From contig NC_084929.1 of NCBI RefSeq assembly GCF_958298935.1, forward strand, positions 29,081,501 to 29,145,500: a DNA stretch of 64,000 bases, given 5' to 3'. The notes beneath the pieces are model-generated. The model ran no database searches, was not told the DNA's origin, and worked only from the letters and a program-made list of their open reading frames with translations. This DNA is from Phragmites australis (lineage: Eukaryota; Streptophyta; Magnoliopsida; Poales; Poaceae). Below are positions 44,300 through 56,239 of the stretch, one piece after another. Position 1 is the first letter of the stretch. The number at the start of each line of letters is the position of its first letter. Made by a program: the position numbers and the translations under genes.

Positions 44300-45385
44300 A
44301 GATGATCAGTAGCTTATTGCAAAAAATCATTGTACTACACACCATACCAGAAAACACAGGCGCAAGGGCAATATCGGTACCTCGTTGTGCGCACTGGCCC
44401 ACAGCGTCGTCGTTTCCGTGTGCCACGTGCGATGGCGTGCGGATCTTGCACGCATGGTTCAGTTCATCCATTTGTCAAAAGCGGCATGTGCGGTATTGCC
44501 CGTGGGAATATGCCTGACCTCCGTTCACCCAAAAAAAAAGGTTGCTTTCGTGCTCGCCGTTTCGTACGTCATTTCCCTCCAGTTTCCGGCACGTGCGGTG
44601 CGGGTGGGTTGGTTGCCTTGAAGCAACCGTGTGCTGACGCGACCTGGTGGTGTTTCCACTTCCACTCTTCCAGAAGCAATCGACTGGGTGGTCGCTGTCG
44701 CACCGAGTGGCCGTGCGGGTTGCCGGCTGCGTGGCCACCGGTCTTTTGCGCGAGTTGCGTCTGGGATGTGAAGCAGCGAAAGTCGGCGAGAAACTGGATA
44801 AATCAGGATGCATGTGGATTTTCAGATACATCGGTAGGTGAGAACAGTAGCGGAGCTTGGGGCTAAAATTTAGAGGAGCCGAAGTCAAATGTATTTTAAT
44901 TGGACTATAGGAGAGCGAATGAAATAGGAGTGATTGTGTTTATATAGAAAATTTATTAAAAAGAAAAAGGTAATTTCATATCTTAACCATCGTAATGTTT
45001 CACCTCTGGACAAAGGCACCAGCTTAGTCAGTAGAGATAGTTTTAGAATAAACTCTTAGAGAGGCTATCTTGGTCACACATTCATCTTCTTTCCAGTTTT
45101 AGGATGTATAAAGGTATTTGACTTTATAGAGCATGTGAAACATTTGAAGAGGGGTTTGGAGCTCCTATGGGTGCAAGCGGCTAGCCCCCTAAAGATCTGC
45201 CGTTGTTGGTTAGGATAGTGTAGGAGGGCATCCTACGGAAGGTGAGGGTTTTGTGTGAGTCTATCTTGTAAAATTTCGAGCAAGAGAAGGGACCCTGGCT
45301 ATGTGCAGTCGAGAGAGTACGAGACCTAAGAGCCGTGTATGCATGACTTGACGTGGCATACGAATATGTTAGCCTTTATGCGGGA
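44300..45385. other. Intergenic DNA, GC-rich then AT-rich
   Basis: 44340-44870 is GC-rich, with overlapping open frames on both strands (up to 178 codons) and no family resemblance. 44870-45385 shows nothing recognisable. I do not call a gene. Confidence 0.4.
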
Positions 45386-46859
45386 GCAAAAATCTAAAAA
45401 TAGACAATATATAACATTGTATTTGTCAAAATAGATAACATATTAGCGTATTACAAATTTAGCATATGTATTCAGCACCACACGTATCAAAAACCCGATT
45501 TCAATACGTGAGGCACCGAAACAAGTGGACCCGAATATAGCCACCCAGTTGCTATGCCACGCTGGTGTGTCAAAAGAGGCTAAAAGCACTCCGTATGTGT
45601 GTTTATATTTTCTATTTAACTCTCGATTTTATTTAGAGTCTAAAAATAGTCTAAAAATTCTAAACGTTTTCATGAGCTAGAGCTCACTAGAGACCTATTT
45701 TAATTGGTTTGATCCAAAAATCTCGAGTCAATATTTAATTAAAATTCTTCAAATAAGCATACTTTTATAAAGTATAGCAATTTTTAATGCATCAAATAAA
45801 TTCCCAAAAATCTAGAAAAAATTCATTAATATTATTCTTATGTGATGTAATAATTTATAAAAATATTTGCAACCCTAGTTTATTTAGTGAAAAAGTGAGT
45901 TCTTTTGTAATACTCTATTTATATGTTTTTTTATCATTTCTTGTGATATTATCTTTTTAATTCAATTTAAATAACTACTTGTGGAGGCTACTCATATACT
46001 TTAAAGATAATGAGAAGATATCATTTTTTGAAGTCATATTTCTGAACCCAAAATCAGAACTAAACACATGTCCATCTAGGAAAAGGTTAATCCAATGACC
46101 AGGAAATCGACTTATATCTAACTCAAGAAAGAAAAATAGGACTACAGATATCTAAACAGTTTGAAACGTTCTGCTTTTACATGCCCATACATAAATCTAA
46201 GTCCCAACTGCTTAATGCTTAAGCTCTTTTTAATTCAATTTGAATAAAAATAAAAATATCACATGAAATGATATATATATATATATATATATATATAAAC
46301 ATAGCATTAAAAAACTCATTTTTTCACCAAATAAACTAAGAAGGTTAGAAATATTTTTATAAATTAGTACATCACATGAGAAAAACATTAAAGATTTTTT
46401 CTAGATTTTTGAGAATTTATTTGATGCATTAAAAATTGCTATAATTTATAAAAATAGACTTATTTGGAGAATCTAATTAAATATTGACTCAGGCTTTTTA
46501 TCAAACCAATTAAAGTGTCTTGCTAGTAAACTCTAATTTGCTCATAAAAACGTATAGAATTTTTGAACTATTTTTACACTCACAAATAAAATTAAGAGTT
46601 AAATAGAAAATATAAACACACGTATGAAGTGCTTCTAGCTTCTTTTGGCACACGAGCCTGGCACAGCAACTGGGCAGCTGTATTTAACATCTTAGGTGCT
46701 GAATACTAGCAGGCTCATATATTTTCGTTACTTCATGTATTGAAATCGGGTTTTCAGTATGCAAGTATCGAATATACATGTTAAATTTATAAATACGCTA
46801 ATATATTATTTATTTTAGTAAATATGATATTATATGTTATCTATTTTTGAATTTTTGTC
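45386..46859. mobile_element. Foldback element with long inverted arms
   Basis: The left arm (about 45386-45975) and right arm (about 46240-46859) are inverted copies, by eye roughly 80% identical, around a spacer of about 265 bp. Paired words run the whole length: aacccgatttcaatacgtga, cccagttgctatgcca, gtgtttatattttctattta, ttttaattggtttgat, gcaatttttaatgcatcaaa and tttatttagtgaaaaa. The outer ends agree at caaaaat(c/t)(t/c)aaaaatag. The flanks share tgcggg, which may be what is left of a MULE-type 9-bp duplication. It is non-coding. A transcript through it would form a long hairpin. Confidence 0.8.
46270..46297. repeat. (AT)n microsatellite
   Basis: A pure run of about 13-14 AT units within the inner end of the right foldback arm. 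Confidence 0.9.
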
Positions 46860-48240
46860 AAGTGCGGGCGTGGCATTTCGTGGCGTGTCGGCACAGGGCG
46901 TGAGCACATGGATCAGCTTTAGTGCTGTGCAGGTAAGGGTGCAATTGGGGCGGGCTCTGCCGCCAATCCACTGGGTCAGCCCATGCCGCAAGCCCACATA
47001 GCGCTTCAATTTTACCCGCTTAGCTGATGCAGCTCTACACGGGTAACCCACATCATCCCAGCAGCGCCGCAAGCCCGCCACAACAGCAAGGAGGACAACA
47101 ACGCAAGAACAGACAGACCCAACGTCGGACGTTCCTGACTTCCCCGCCACCTCCACCATCGTCCCCTGTCGCCTGCGCTCCCCCGCCACCACCCCTCGTC
47201 ATCAGGATCTGCCGTCGACCTCGTCGTCTGCACGTGCTCTGCCGCCACCAATGGTCGCCTGCTTCACGTCTTCCTCCACTACTGCGCGTGCCTCCACCAC
47301 CGCCGCTCTTCCACCTGCTTCTACTGCCGCCAATTCGCAAGTACATTCTTGATTTCCGTGAGATGGGGAATTGACAAGTAACCGGAGGAGGCCGCTTGTT
47401 AGCTTGCTCTGTTTCCTGCTATGATTCTGGGTGCTTCGCCATGCCATGACGTCAGAGCAATGGAAGGGGTGCTTGCGTTCGTGCTATACTAGCTAGCTTG
47501 TTTGTGCTGCTGCAAGAAGCAAGATGATGAAAATTGGCACATGTTTTGTGGAGTATTATTTACTTAAGATTTCAGTTTAGCTTGCAAGATGATGACATCC
47601 TAGAGACAGTTGATTTCAGCATGCTTTGTTTTGCCCTTGTATGATTTTGTTTTGCTTGTCACCTTAATGGTCTCTCAGACTGCAAGAAATGTGAGGAATC
47701 GCAGAAGCATTGCTGAATCACAGAGTAAGAATGAGGAGAAAGAAAGTGATGAAGCCACTTCTTCTGCACGGCTAATAGAGAAAAGATGATATTAGAGATA
47801 CTGTAGTCTAAATAATGGTCTTCTTGTTTGGGGATGGAAGTCTTCTGTATACTTTGTTTCTGAACAGTCATCAGTTCTTCAGTAAAGGGTAGCAAATAAT
47901 ACTTGTAGCTTGTGAATCTTAATCTCCTTTTTATGTTGTTTCCCTTTTTGTAGTTTCAGACCTTGAATGGAGCTTAGGCGTGAAAAAGTTGAGTGCAGGC
48001 TGAAGGCTATTTTATTTTTCTTTTAGGAAGCAAATCTTTAAGTCAAGTGATGTAATGATTTGACATAATTTATGCTAGTTGTAAGCAAGTAAGGAATTCA
48101 TAATATACATTTGTGGCTAATCATTCCTTTTTCATGTTTCTTCTGATTTTTAAGATTTTTATATATTTTTTGGATTTTTTAAAACCTATGATAGGAACAA
48201 GTATTGCTTTATAGTTGCTTTGTACTCTGTGCACCGACAA
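46860..48240. other. Intergenic DNA with a proline-rich open frame
   Basis: A plus-strand frame at 47027-47374 is Pro/Arg-rich (SPPPPPSSP, APPPPPLV). Antisense frames of similar length overlap it, so composition explains it. At 47685-47790 a short frame ends EEKESDEATSSARLIEKR-stop. It could be a 3' exon of a lost or unrecognised gene, but nothing confirms it. Confidence 0.35.
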
Positions 48241-49420
48241 TTAAATTTTTTTAGAAAAGAGGTGATTTTATTTGATTAAGAACCAATACAGTACAATCAG
48301 AAATCTGGTAGAGCCGATGAAAATCTTTTTAGTTACCATAAATAATACAAAATACTATTAGAATAATGCACGTACCGAGCAACTCTATCAGACGAGGTAA
48401 AATATACCTTTCACTTTAAAAAAGTAAAAACAATGACACCATAAAAACCATCACGATAAACCAGCAGGTCGGAGATCAAAAGAATCTCGTAGATCCGTTC
48501 ACAGCGAAGAATTTAAAGAGGAACAAAAGCATGAATGAATCACTCACTAAATCCACCAGAAGAAACTAAACTAACTGGAAACTAAACTAGAAAAAAAATA
48601 AACTACAAATTACTAACCCACTAGAGAGACCGAGCCATCCTCAACCTCCGACGCCGGCTGGCTGTCGAGGCGAGGGGCCGACCGAGGATCCCACTGCGTC
48701 GCCTTGTTCGTCGCCGGAGTTACTCGCTCGAGCCGCCTCTGGAACGGTCTCTCTGGAAGACTCTACCAAGAATTAAATGGGGTCAGACGGAATTCGCATC
48801 TTGCTGTGTGCACTGTGCAGTCATGACGGGCTCGCCACATGTGCCTGCATACGCCCTTGTGGCTGGTGCGGACGTGGGGCGGGTAGCCGCAACCCGCCCC
48901 ACTTGCATCCTGATGTGCGGGGCCCTGAAGATTCCATCGATGTGGCACGGCTCGCGCTCGCGCCCGCGCACACACAGCCCGGGCTCTCTCTGGCCGTGCA
49001 GGGCGGACGCACAGCGCGGCCTCTTGATCCGCCGAGCGGCCGGAAAGGTCGGCGGCACGAGAGTGTCACAACTCAAGAGACCATCGCACTGGCCGGGCTC
49101 CTATCACAGAGGTCAGAGGAGTACTTGCGCTGTGTGCCGCAGCCAAAGATGAGCAATGAGCCAAGGCTATACGGGAGAACGTTTACTGAGTTTGAGACCT
49201 TGTGTCACTGACGTCGGAGTTTACTGAGAATGTTTGGCCTATTTGGTCTATGTCCAGCTCTAGCTCGGGAGTTTTTTTTACAGCCGGGTTTCTTTTCTAA
49301 CACCTATATTAGAGGCTTATATGCCTGGAGGTCGAACCTCGGACCGATAAGGTTGCGCTCGTGCGTCTTATTAGTGAGCCGTTCGCTCGCATATAACTTG
49401 GGAGTCCTTTAGCCATCAAC
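48241..49420. other. Unassigned DNA, possible retroelement 3' part
   Basis: 48240-48780 (AT-rich, then cctccgacgccggc and cgtcgccggag words) resembles the 3' end of a plant retroelement read on the minus strand, but no protein domain supports it. 48777-49211 is GC-rich with overlapping open frames on both strands and no recognisable product. Confidence 0.3.
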
Positions 49421-50960
49421 ACACGATATAACTAGATAAATTATTCTGGTAACAGTCTGACTCCTGATAGAAAATATCGAAAGATTATTTAGAGAACTAC
49501 ACGTTCCTATTAAATTTGTGATCTCAATCACAATAGATAAAAAAAAAACACTTTGAAACTGATTCAGACAATTTCACCTATTGTACAAAGCTTAATCCAT
49601 TAAGATTAAACTAGATACCACATGAAACATACTAATCACCAATAAGAATTGGCCAAAATCACTTTTCACTATTAAGATCAATAACAACAAAAGGATTAAA
49701 TCTAAAATACTTTTTAGATACATTGGACTTATAAAACAAACTCTTAAAATAAAATCATCCCATACTAAACACATGATTTGAGCATTTAACATAACATTCG
49801 AGTAACGTTTTCAGCAGCCCCTCTTGATAGTACGGCTATGGATCATATAACCTGATCTCTCGCCAAACTCCTTGAGACCGGCAAAACTAGAAAACTTATT
49901 CTAGTTATACATTTACCTAAAGCAATCCCATTTGGACATAACGACCATATTATCCAAGTCCCAATACTTTTCATAGCTCTTTAAAGCTCGTCATCAACTC
50001 ATCTTCTCTTGATGATAATAATAATCCCTATTTTTATCTTAATCTTCACTCGATCTCCATAAGCTTAATGAAGTTCACTTGATTGTTTTTCATGCATCAA
50101 ACATGGAAGACTTCTCTTTTCATATTATCTTCATTTATTTTATCATCAAGGCATAAACCACAAGCATTAAGCATACAAGTTATTCACTAAGCTTGTTTTG
50201 ATCTTACTTTTTCAACTTGGCATATTGAATATCTCAATTCAACTCATGTATTCTTAGGAACCTAATCTCAACCCACTTTCAAGCATAAAACATATGAGTT
50301 AGTCTATAAATCCTAAATGATATTTTTATACCTTAAGTTATTTGATCTTTATAGGTAACTTTGCTTTAACTCTTATTGTCAATCTTCATATGAAATCTAA
50401 CCCCACTCACTCTCAAGCACATAGCATATGTGTTAGTCCATATAACTCAATTGACAATCGTATACCTTTAGTTACTTGATCTCTACAAGTAACTTAGTCG
50501 TCACGCTTATTATCAATATTCTTGAGCTTCTCCTTTTATCCCATGGACATCACCTAGAGCTCAATAACATCGATATTTTTTTTTAACCTCATAACATTCC
50601 TCAACGAATCCATCATTTATTAGTTATGCATCTCCTATGGAATAATCTACTAATAATTTTTAATATAATTGTTAGTACATAGGTATTGTCACCACTTACT
50701 CGAGCATCATCTAGAGCTCATCATCTTGATGCATCTCTCTTGATCCCATAACATTTCTCGATGAATACATGCTAAAACCTTCATGTATATGAATAACCTA
50801 CTAACAATTCTTAACATAATTGTTAATCCATAAGTATTATCATTAATTACTAAAATCATACTTAGAAGCTACTCTTTCACCGCAATCATGCTTTGCTGCA
50901 CCGTGATCAGTCTCTCCTCTATCACAATCGGTCTCCCCCTGATCGATGTCCATGACAGAA
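49421..50960. repeat. Decayed LTR-like sequence
   Basis: It contains ctcatcttctcttgatgata, repeated ttagtcnatatn(a/t) patterns and gcatcatctagagctcatc words, in a style typical of long Copia LTRs of grasses. Local partial repeats occur, for example acctaatctcaacccact at about 50260 and tctaaccccactcact at about 50397. No TG...CA borders or target duplication were found, so the class is uncertain. Confidence 0.35.
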
Positions 50961-52132
50961 GAGATTTTCAGAAGAGATGAATCAACGAGAGTTAGATGCT
51001 TGAAATAGAGCTTGCAAATGAGTAAGTAAAACAAATCAAATCAAATCAAACAGGCTTTTGAAATTGAATTGGTAGATGATTCTAGAATTTGACCCAAACT
51101 TACTCATTAATTGGCGGGTCGATATGTTGGTGGTTTCCCAAGCAACTAATTATGAAGATTGATTTATGTTTATGGACAATGTTCTCTGTATCTTGAAAAG
51201 CAAATGGAAGAAAAATAGAAAGAGTTGTTGGCGAACACTAACCAGTATAATGTATAGAGCACATTTCAAGTACCTTCTAAACAAACTAAAAAGTGGGAAA
51301 AAAGTTGGATCAATGAGAAAGTAGGGCTCGATTGACGAACTACACAAAAGAAACAAGGAGAACTCCAAAGGAAAAAAAAATCATGAGGTATGCCTTAAAC
51401 AACTAAAAAGTTTTCCCTTTTTGTTGTTGAGCAACAAATTTTTAACAATTTAAACTAATAGGGTGAAAAGAACATAAGCTACACAATCACAACCATTGGC
51501 CGAGAAGAGCTTGAATAATTGCATAAATGTGGTTCAGGATGATGGATTTAATGGCAGTTATGCACAGTTACTAATGGGTTATTCAGATTGTCAAGAGTTC
51601 CATTCTGAAAGCCCATTTTAGCTTCAAGAGTTCTATTCGCCTTTGCTACTTCAGGCCTGCATGCTTTGTTCTGAAAGTCTTCAAATGAAACTGATACAAA
51701 CTTCGTACTTTTGTTTATTGGACTATGGTAGCTACGAAGCAATTAGTATAGCCTTTGTTTTTGTTTTTTTGTTTTATTGAATATTCGGCATTTACAATCT
51801 TTTCAATATGGGTATTAAATATGTTGTAGGCTCTGATTGGATAGGTTGTGGCTTTAGATCTTTTGGCTAGCTGAGAAAGCAGTTTTGAATGTTGAATTTT
51901 AATTGTTGAATTTTATATTATTTTTTTAAGCTTTTTAGTAAAAAAACTATAAAAGCGCCTCTCAACCTACTTCTCAGCTTCTAATTTATTTTAATCACAA
52001 TAGCTTTCTCAACATGCCAAAAGCTATAAAAAAACTAGGACCAAAAGCTAGCTTTTTTAATAGCTTTTAGCTTTTTTTAAAAAAAAAGCAAGAAAAACTA
52101 TTCAAAGGGAGTCGTAGTGTCATGTTAGGCTT
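50961..52132. other. AT-rich intergenic DNA
   Basis: No gene recognised. 51826-52110 has gctttttggctag/ctagctttt style inverted words and oligo-T/A runs suggesting another decayed MITE. Confidence 0.35.
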
Positions 52133-52524
52133 GGCCATGTTTAGTTACGAAGAATGTATTTTTCAATTGGAATGTCTAGTTCAATTTTCTTGTTCAGTTC
52201 TGAAAATTGTCTTAGCTGATTATTTTGGTCTTGATTGGACTCAAGTTCTGTTTGGTTTAATTTCTATTGGCTTTTGCTACATAGAAACGAAAAGTTAGAA
52301 CAAACAGTCTACTTTTAAAAATATTTTCTGACAAACAGAAGTTGTTATGATTAGTAGAAGTCAGAAGTTGGTCTAGAGAATAAAGGATGATATTCTAATA
52401 AATATTATATATATATATATATATATTATATTTTATTCATGTCAAAAGCTAATTAAAAATAACTTTCCAACAATAACTTTTAAAAATAATTTTTAAAAAA
52501 GTCTTGGTACAACCAAACATGGCC
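52133..52524. mobile_element. MITE with GGCCATGTTTRG ends
   Basis: The left end ggccatgtttag pairs with the right end ccaaacatggcc (one mismatch). Length is 392 bp, AT-rich, with an internal (TA)n run at about 52410-52430 and no coding frame. The flanks do not show a clear duplication. Confidence 0.6.
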
Positions 52525-52693
52525 TCAGTAGTAGCAGGTCTCATTAGCCTGAACTCAGCGGGTCACAGGATTTGAAATGTGCTAATTTGCTGTGGCGTGT
52601 CTGGATTGGGTAATGCAAACTTTGCCTTAACATTAAGAAAAGGCAGAGGATACGGCTCGGAAGCCTCTGGGGGCCAGCGCAGGAAAACTATTA

Positions 52694-53098
52694 GGGTATA
52701 TTTATTTGTTTAATTTTTTTTAATTTAGCTCAATGATACCTATAATCTTAAGAAAAAATATATTTAATTATCGGCATTTATAGTTTCTGTCTATATGAGT
52801 GGATACAATTATATAGTCTCATCCTAAACTCGTACAGGCAAACTCACTTACTAGTATTATAAAATTATCTTTATACGAGTTTATAAAATTATCTTCATAC
52901 GATTAACCAATCACAATATCAACTTTTGTACCCACTCATGTAACCTCAAATTTAACCAACTAAACAGAAAATCAATTAAATCTGTCTAAACAAATACAAT
53001 TAAACAAACACTCTTCTTTCAACATATATAACTACACTCAAACTATTTCTCTTAACCTATTTATACTATACATATCTATAAAACAACCAAACACAACC
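52694..53098. mobile_element. Tourist-like MITE with TTA target duplication
   Basis: TTA occurs directly outside both ends (52691-52693 and 53099-53101). The left end gggtatatttatttgttt pairs with the complement of the right end, ggttgtgtttggttgttt, at 14 of 18 positions. It is 405 bp and non-coding, consistent with a PIF/Harbinger derivative. Confidence 0.65.
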
Positions 53099-53101
53099 TT
53101 A

Positions 53102-54101
53102 ATAAACCGTACGGTCCAGCGAGGCGATCAGAGAGGGGTGTGGGCTGGGCTCACCTAGAGGCAACGTCGATGGTTCCGGTCCCCGGAGGCGGCCGTTCGA
53201 GGTTTGTTTATTTTGTCCGGATTTTTTTTGGGGAAGTGGGGTGGAGATACGGCGCCAAAAAACACACGAGCGCACGCGGCTCTGCTAGCCTCGTCGGTCC
53301 TTGCCTGTGGGCTGCACGCTGCTGCGATGGCGCATTCGTCTGCGTCGGTTGACCGACACGGGTGATGGAATCAGTCCGCTTTAAGATTCGTGCGCGCTGC
53401 ATTGGTCGTCCAATTTCATCCGCTCTGCGTCGTCCTCCTGACTTGCAAGCTGTGACGGGGCCATCTTGCAGACCACGTAAATGCAACTGTCCAGGATAAA
53501 CAGCTGCACACAAGATGACGTTAAAGCAAACCAGGCACGATATATTACACATAGGTTCAAATATTAGTTATTAGTACAAACCAAGTAAGCTCCAAAAGGG
53601 TTTGACAACCCAAAAAATTATACAAGTGCAGTGGACAAGTCCAAAAGAACATCCATACACCAAAATCTTGAGTGTAGCAGCTTCCTACAACGTAGGATCA
53701 TCATCGTAATACTCTGAGCACAGTTACCTTCAGTGGGCTCTCTTTGTACTCCTCTTCACCGGCTGATGTCAAATTAAGCTAGGTTGAATACTCTCGTGCT
53801 CAGCAAGCCACACAAGAATGTAAATAAATACATGATATATCTACAACAATTGGCTATGCACATTTAGCAACAATGGATAGTGATTCCATAAAGTTACAAC
53901 TACATCAGAGTACCATTTTATATTCCAAATGTCAAGATTAATATGTGAGCATCAGTGTAGCAACAATATATCATTCAACATTCAAGTCCAATATCAATAT
54001 GAGGAGTAAGTACACTTAGTTATGAAACATGTATCACCTATAAACATATGAGCCTGTCTAACTTTACATATGGAATACCCACAATGTTGCGATCATCATA
54101 G
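53102..54101. other. Intergenic DNA
   Basis: 53105-53480 is GC-rich with chance open frames. 53540-54100 is AT-rich and may be decayed Gypsy sequence (gctcagcaagcca and similar words), without borders. Confidence 0.35.
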
Positions 54102-54106
54102 GTAAC

Positions 54107-55587
54107 TGTCGGTGAAATAGGAACCAAGGGTCCCTAAGTCCCGAGACCAGGACAGCGTAGTGCCACATGGCGTCTTTCCTCGAGGTCCACCTCCCCGAGG
54201 GCTCGAGGGAAGATAAGTTCGGGAGGGAGTGCTCGGGGTCATAAACACGTGGCCCCCCGAGTACCCAGAGTTCCCCGAGGACTCCAGAAGACAAGTTTCG
54301 AGAGAAGGCGCTCGGGGCCATAAATAGTGGTCCCCGAGTACCTAGAGTTCCCCGAGGACTCCAGAAGACAAGTTCCGGGAGAGAACGCTCGGGGCCATGA
54401 ACAGTGGTCCCCGAGTACCCGAAGTTCCCTGAGGACCCGAGAAGAGCCAGTTCCGGGAGGGGTGCTCAGGGCCATAAACAGTGGTCCCCGAGTACCCGTA
54501 GTTTCCCGAGGACCCGAGAAGACACCGTCCCGGGAGAGAGCGCTCGGGGCCATGAACAGTGGCCCCCGAGCACTCGAAGTTCCCCGAGGACCGATAAGAG
54601 ACATATCCGGGAGATGGCACTCGGGGCTATGAACAGTAGTCCCCGAGCACCCAGAGTTCCTCGAGGACCTGAGAAGCCCCTTGCCCGTGGACCCTACAAG
54701 GGCTCAGCGGTGAGGTGTCAATTGGTGAGAAGCCTGATGCTGCATTTAAAGAGGGAGTGTGACATGTCACTTCCATCCACTCCCCCCCACGTATGTTGTC
54801 AGTCTCTGCCACCGCTTGGTAGGAAGGCGTGGGGGCATTTAATGCGACGGGTCCTATCGAACGTCACCCTGCGCGGTTTGGAGATATTATCGCTGGGCTT
54901 GAGGCATGTCACCTGCCGCCCTGTTGTGTCAGATCTGCTATGACTAGGCGGGCACGCGGGGTTGTTCGACGGCCGCCCGGTGGGCCCCCCACTGGGCCTG
55001 CTAAAGTTGGCGTAATAGGCGACAGGACCGGCCGAGGGTGCATTTTCAACCCCTGTAACATCAAACTGTAGCCCCATGATGGTTGCTTTACATTTATACC
55101 TCATGGGAACTCATGTCCTCTTTTCTGGGCACGCCAAGCCTCCCCCAACAGAATAAAAGGGAGGTGCACTGCGGAGAAGGATAAGGCCTAGACAGGTCTA
55201 AGAAGTTGGATGAGCTAAGGTAGAAGCCTAACAAGTTCTGGACAAGCACAGCACACAAGTCTGAGAAGCGGCGCAGAGGTTCATCAAGCTCGAAGCAAGA
55301 CCAAAGCTCTAAATTTAGATAAAAACCTTTGTAACACAAGAGATCTAGAGAAAGGTATTCCCAGAGTATTAATAGCATACACACATAAGTAGGGTATTAC
55401 GCTCCGTACGGTCCGAACTTGTCTAAAACCCCTCGAGCATTTACTCCCACTAGCAACAATCATCTATCCCGCCTAGTTCTCACATATTCACATTAAATCC
55501 ACGTATAAGGCGGATTCAGAATCATCCTCCGACCGAATCTCAAAGGGGGTCCTCACGATCCCCGCTTGAGAAGTTCATCCTCCGACA
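54107..55587 (+). mobile_element. Solo LTR of a Gypsy-type element
   Basis: It starts TGTCGGTGAAATAGG and ends CCTCCGACA, so the 5-bp termini TGTCG/CGACA are inverted. The flanks are gtaac (54102-54106) and ataac (55588-55592), a 5-bp duplication with one transition. There is no second copy and no internal domain, so an intact element was probably lost by recombination between its LTRs. Near 55150 cagaataaaaggg is a plausible TATA element, followed by a GA-rich leader. 1,481 bp. Confidence 0.8.
54232..54696. repeat. Six tandem repeats of 77-79 bp inside the solo LTR
   Basis: Units start at 54232, 54311, 54388, 54465, 54543 and 54620. Each begins ctcggggccat(g/a)aacagtg, continues gtccccgagtacccg and has gttccccgaggac. 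The words ctcgggg and ccccgag form a short stem in every unit. Open frames of up to 179 codons across it arise from the repeat period and are not genes. Confidence 0.9.
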
Positions 55588-56239
55588 ATAACATTTTCAT
55601 AGACATTAGTACAGTACAACTAGCTATACGATCCATTAGAGTGTGACTTGTCTACCTACTCAACTATGTACGTGTTCTCTTTTCAGATCTAGATTTGTAA
55701 ATATACCGATTTGTTGTCTATTTCGTTAAACACATCGACATGTACCGTCTATTTTTTCATTTTTTTAATATTCGGTCGTTGCTACACTACCATATCTGAC
55801 TTCGTACATTTGCAGCCGTCCAATCCGAAACAAACAAAGTACATAGACTGCTACAGCGGAAGAGTGAACAGGAAAATTAATACAGTATTTTATTAAATAT
55901 GGACAATAGAACACTGTTTAATAGTGTTTGGCACTGCAATTGCAAATCCCTGTACCACTAGACTCGTTACACATACGCCTTTGACGTTGAGGGTAGAGGG
56001 TCCGGTTCCAGTTGGAACATACCACCGGCGACGTAATTGTTCACGCTCCCTCCCCCCGCCCCCAGAATCATTAAGGTCAAACTCCCACCCGACGCTCGCC
56101 AATCTCAAGGCGCATCCGACCCCCACGCCCACCGCAGAAAGGCCTCTCGCCACGCCACGCGCACACCGACACACTCCCACGGACTTCGCTCTCATCCTCC
56201 GCAGCCGCCCCCACATATCTCGCGGCCTCCGCTTCCGCC
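55588..56239 (+). promoter_or_regulatory. Upstream region of the 7-TM gene
   Basis: The AT-rich distal part changes at about 55980 to a C-rich proximal part (cccaccgcag, ccgcagccgccccc), typical of a grass leader. No convincing TATA box is seen. The start codon context gccATGgcc is strong. Confidence 0.4.

Noticed and set aside
44330..44866. 178-codon plus-strand frame
   Set aside because: GC-rich stretch with equal-length frames on both strands and in other phases; no recognisable motif, intron border or promoter.
47027..47374. Proline-rich 115-codon frame as an extensin-like protein
   Set aside because: No signal peptide or SPPPP repeat series, and antisense frames of the same size overlap it.
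48777..49211. 144-codon plus-strand frame
   Set aside because: Same reasons as for 44330; three overlapping frames of 80-145 codons on both strands point to composition.
54239..54943. Overlapping open frames of up to 179 codons on both strands
   Set aside because: The 77-79-bp tandem repeat of a solo LTR produces periodic frames; the translated units are repeat shadows.
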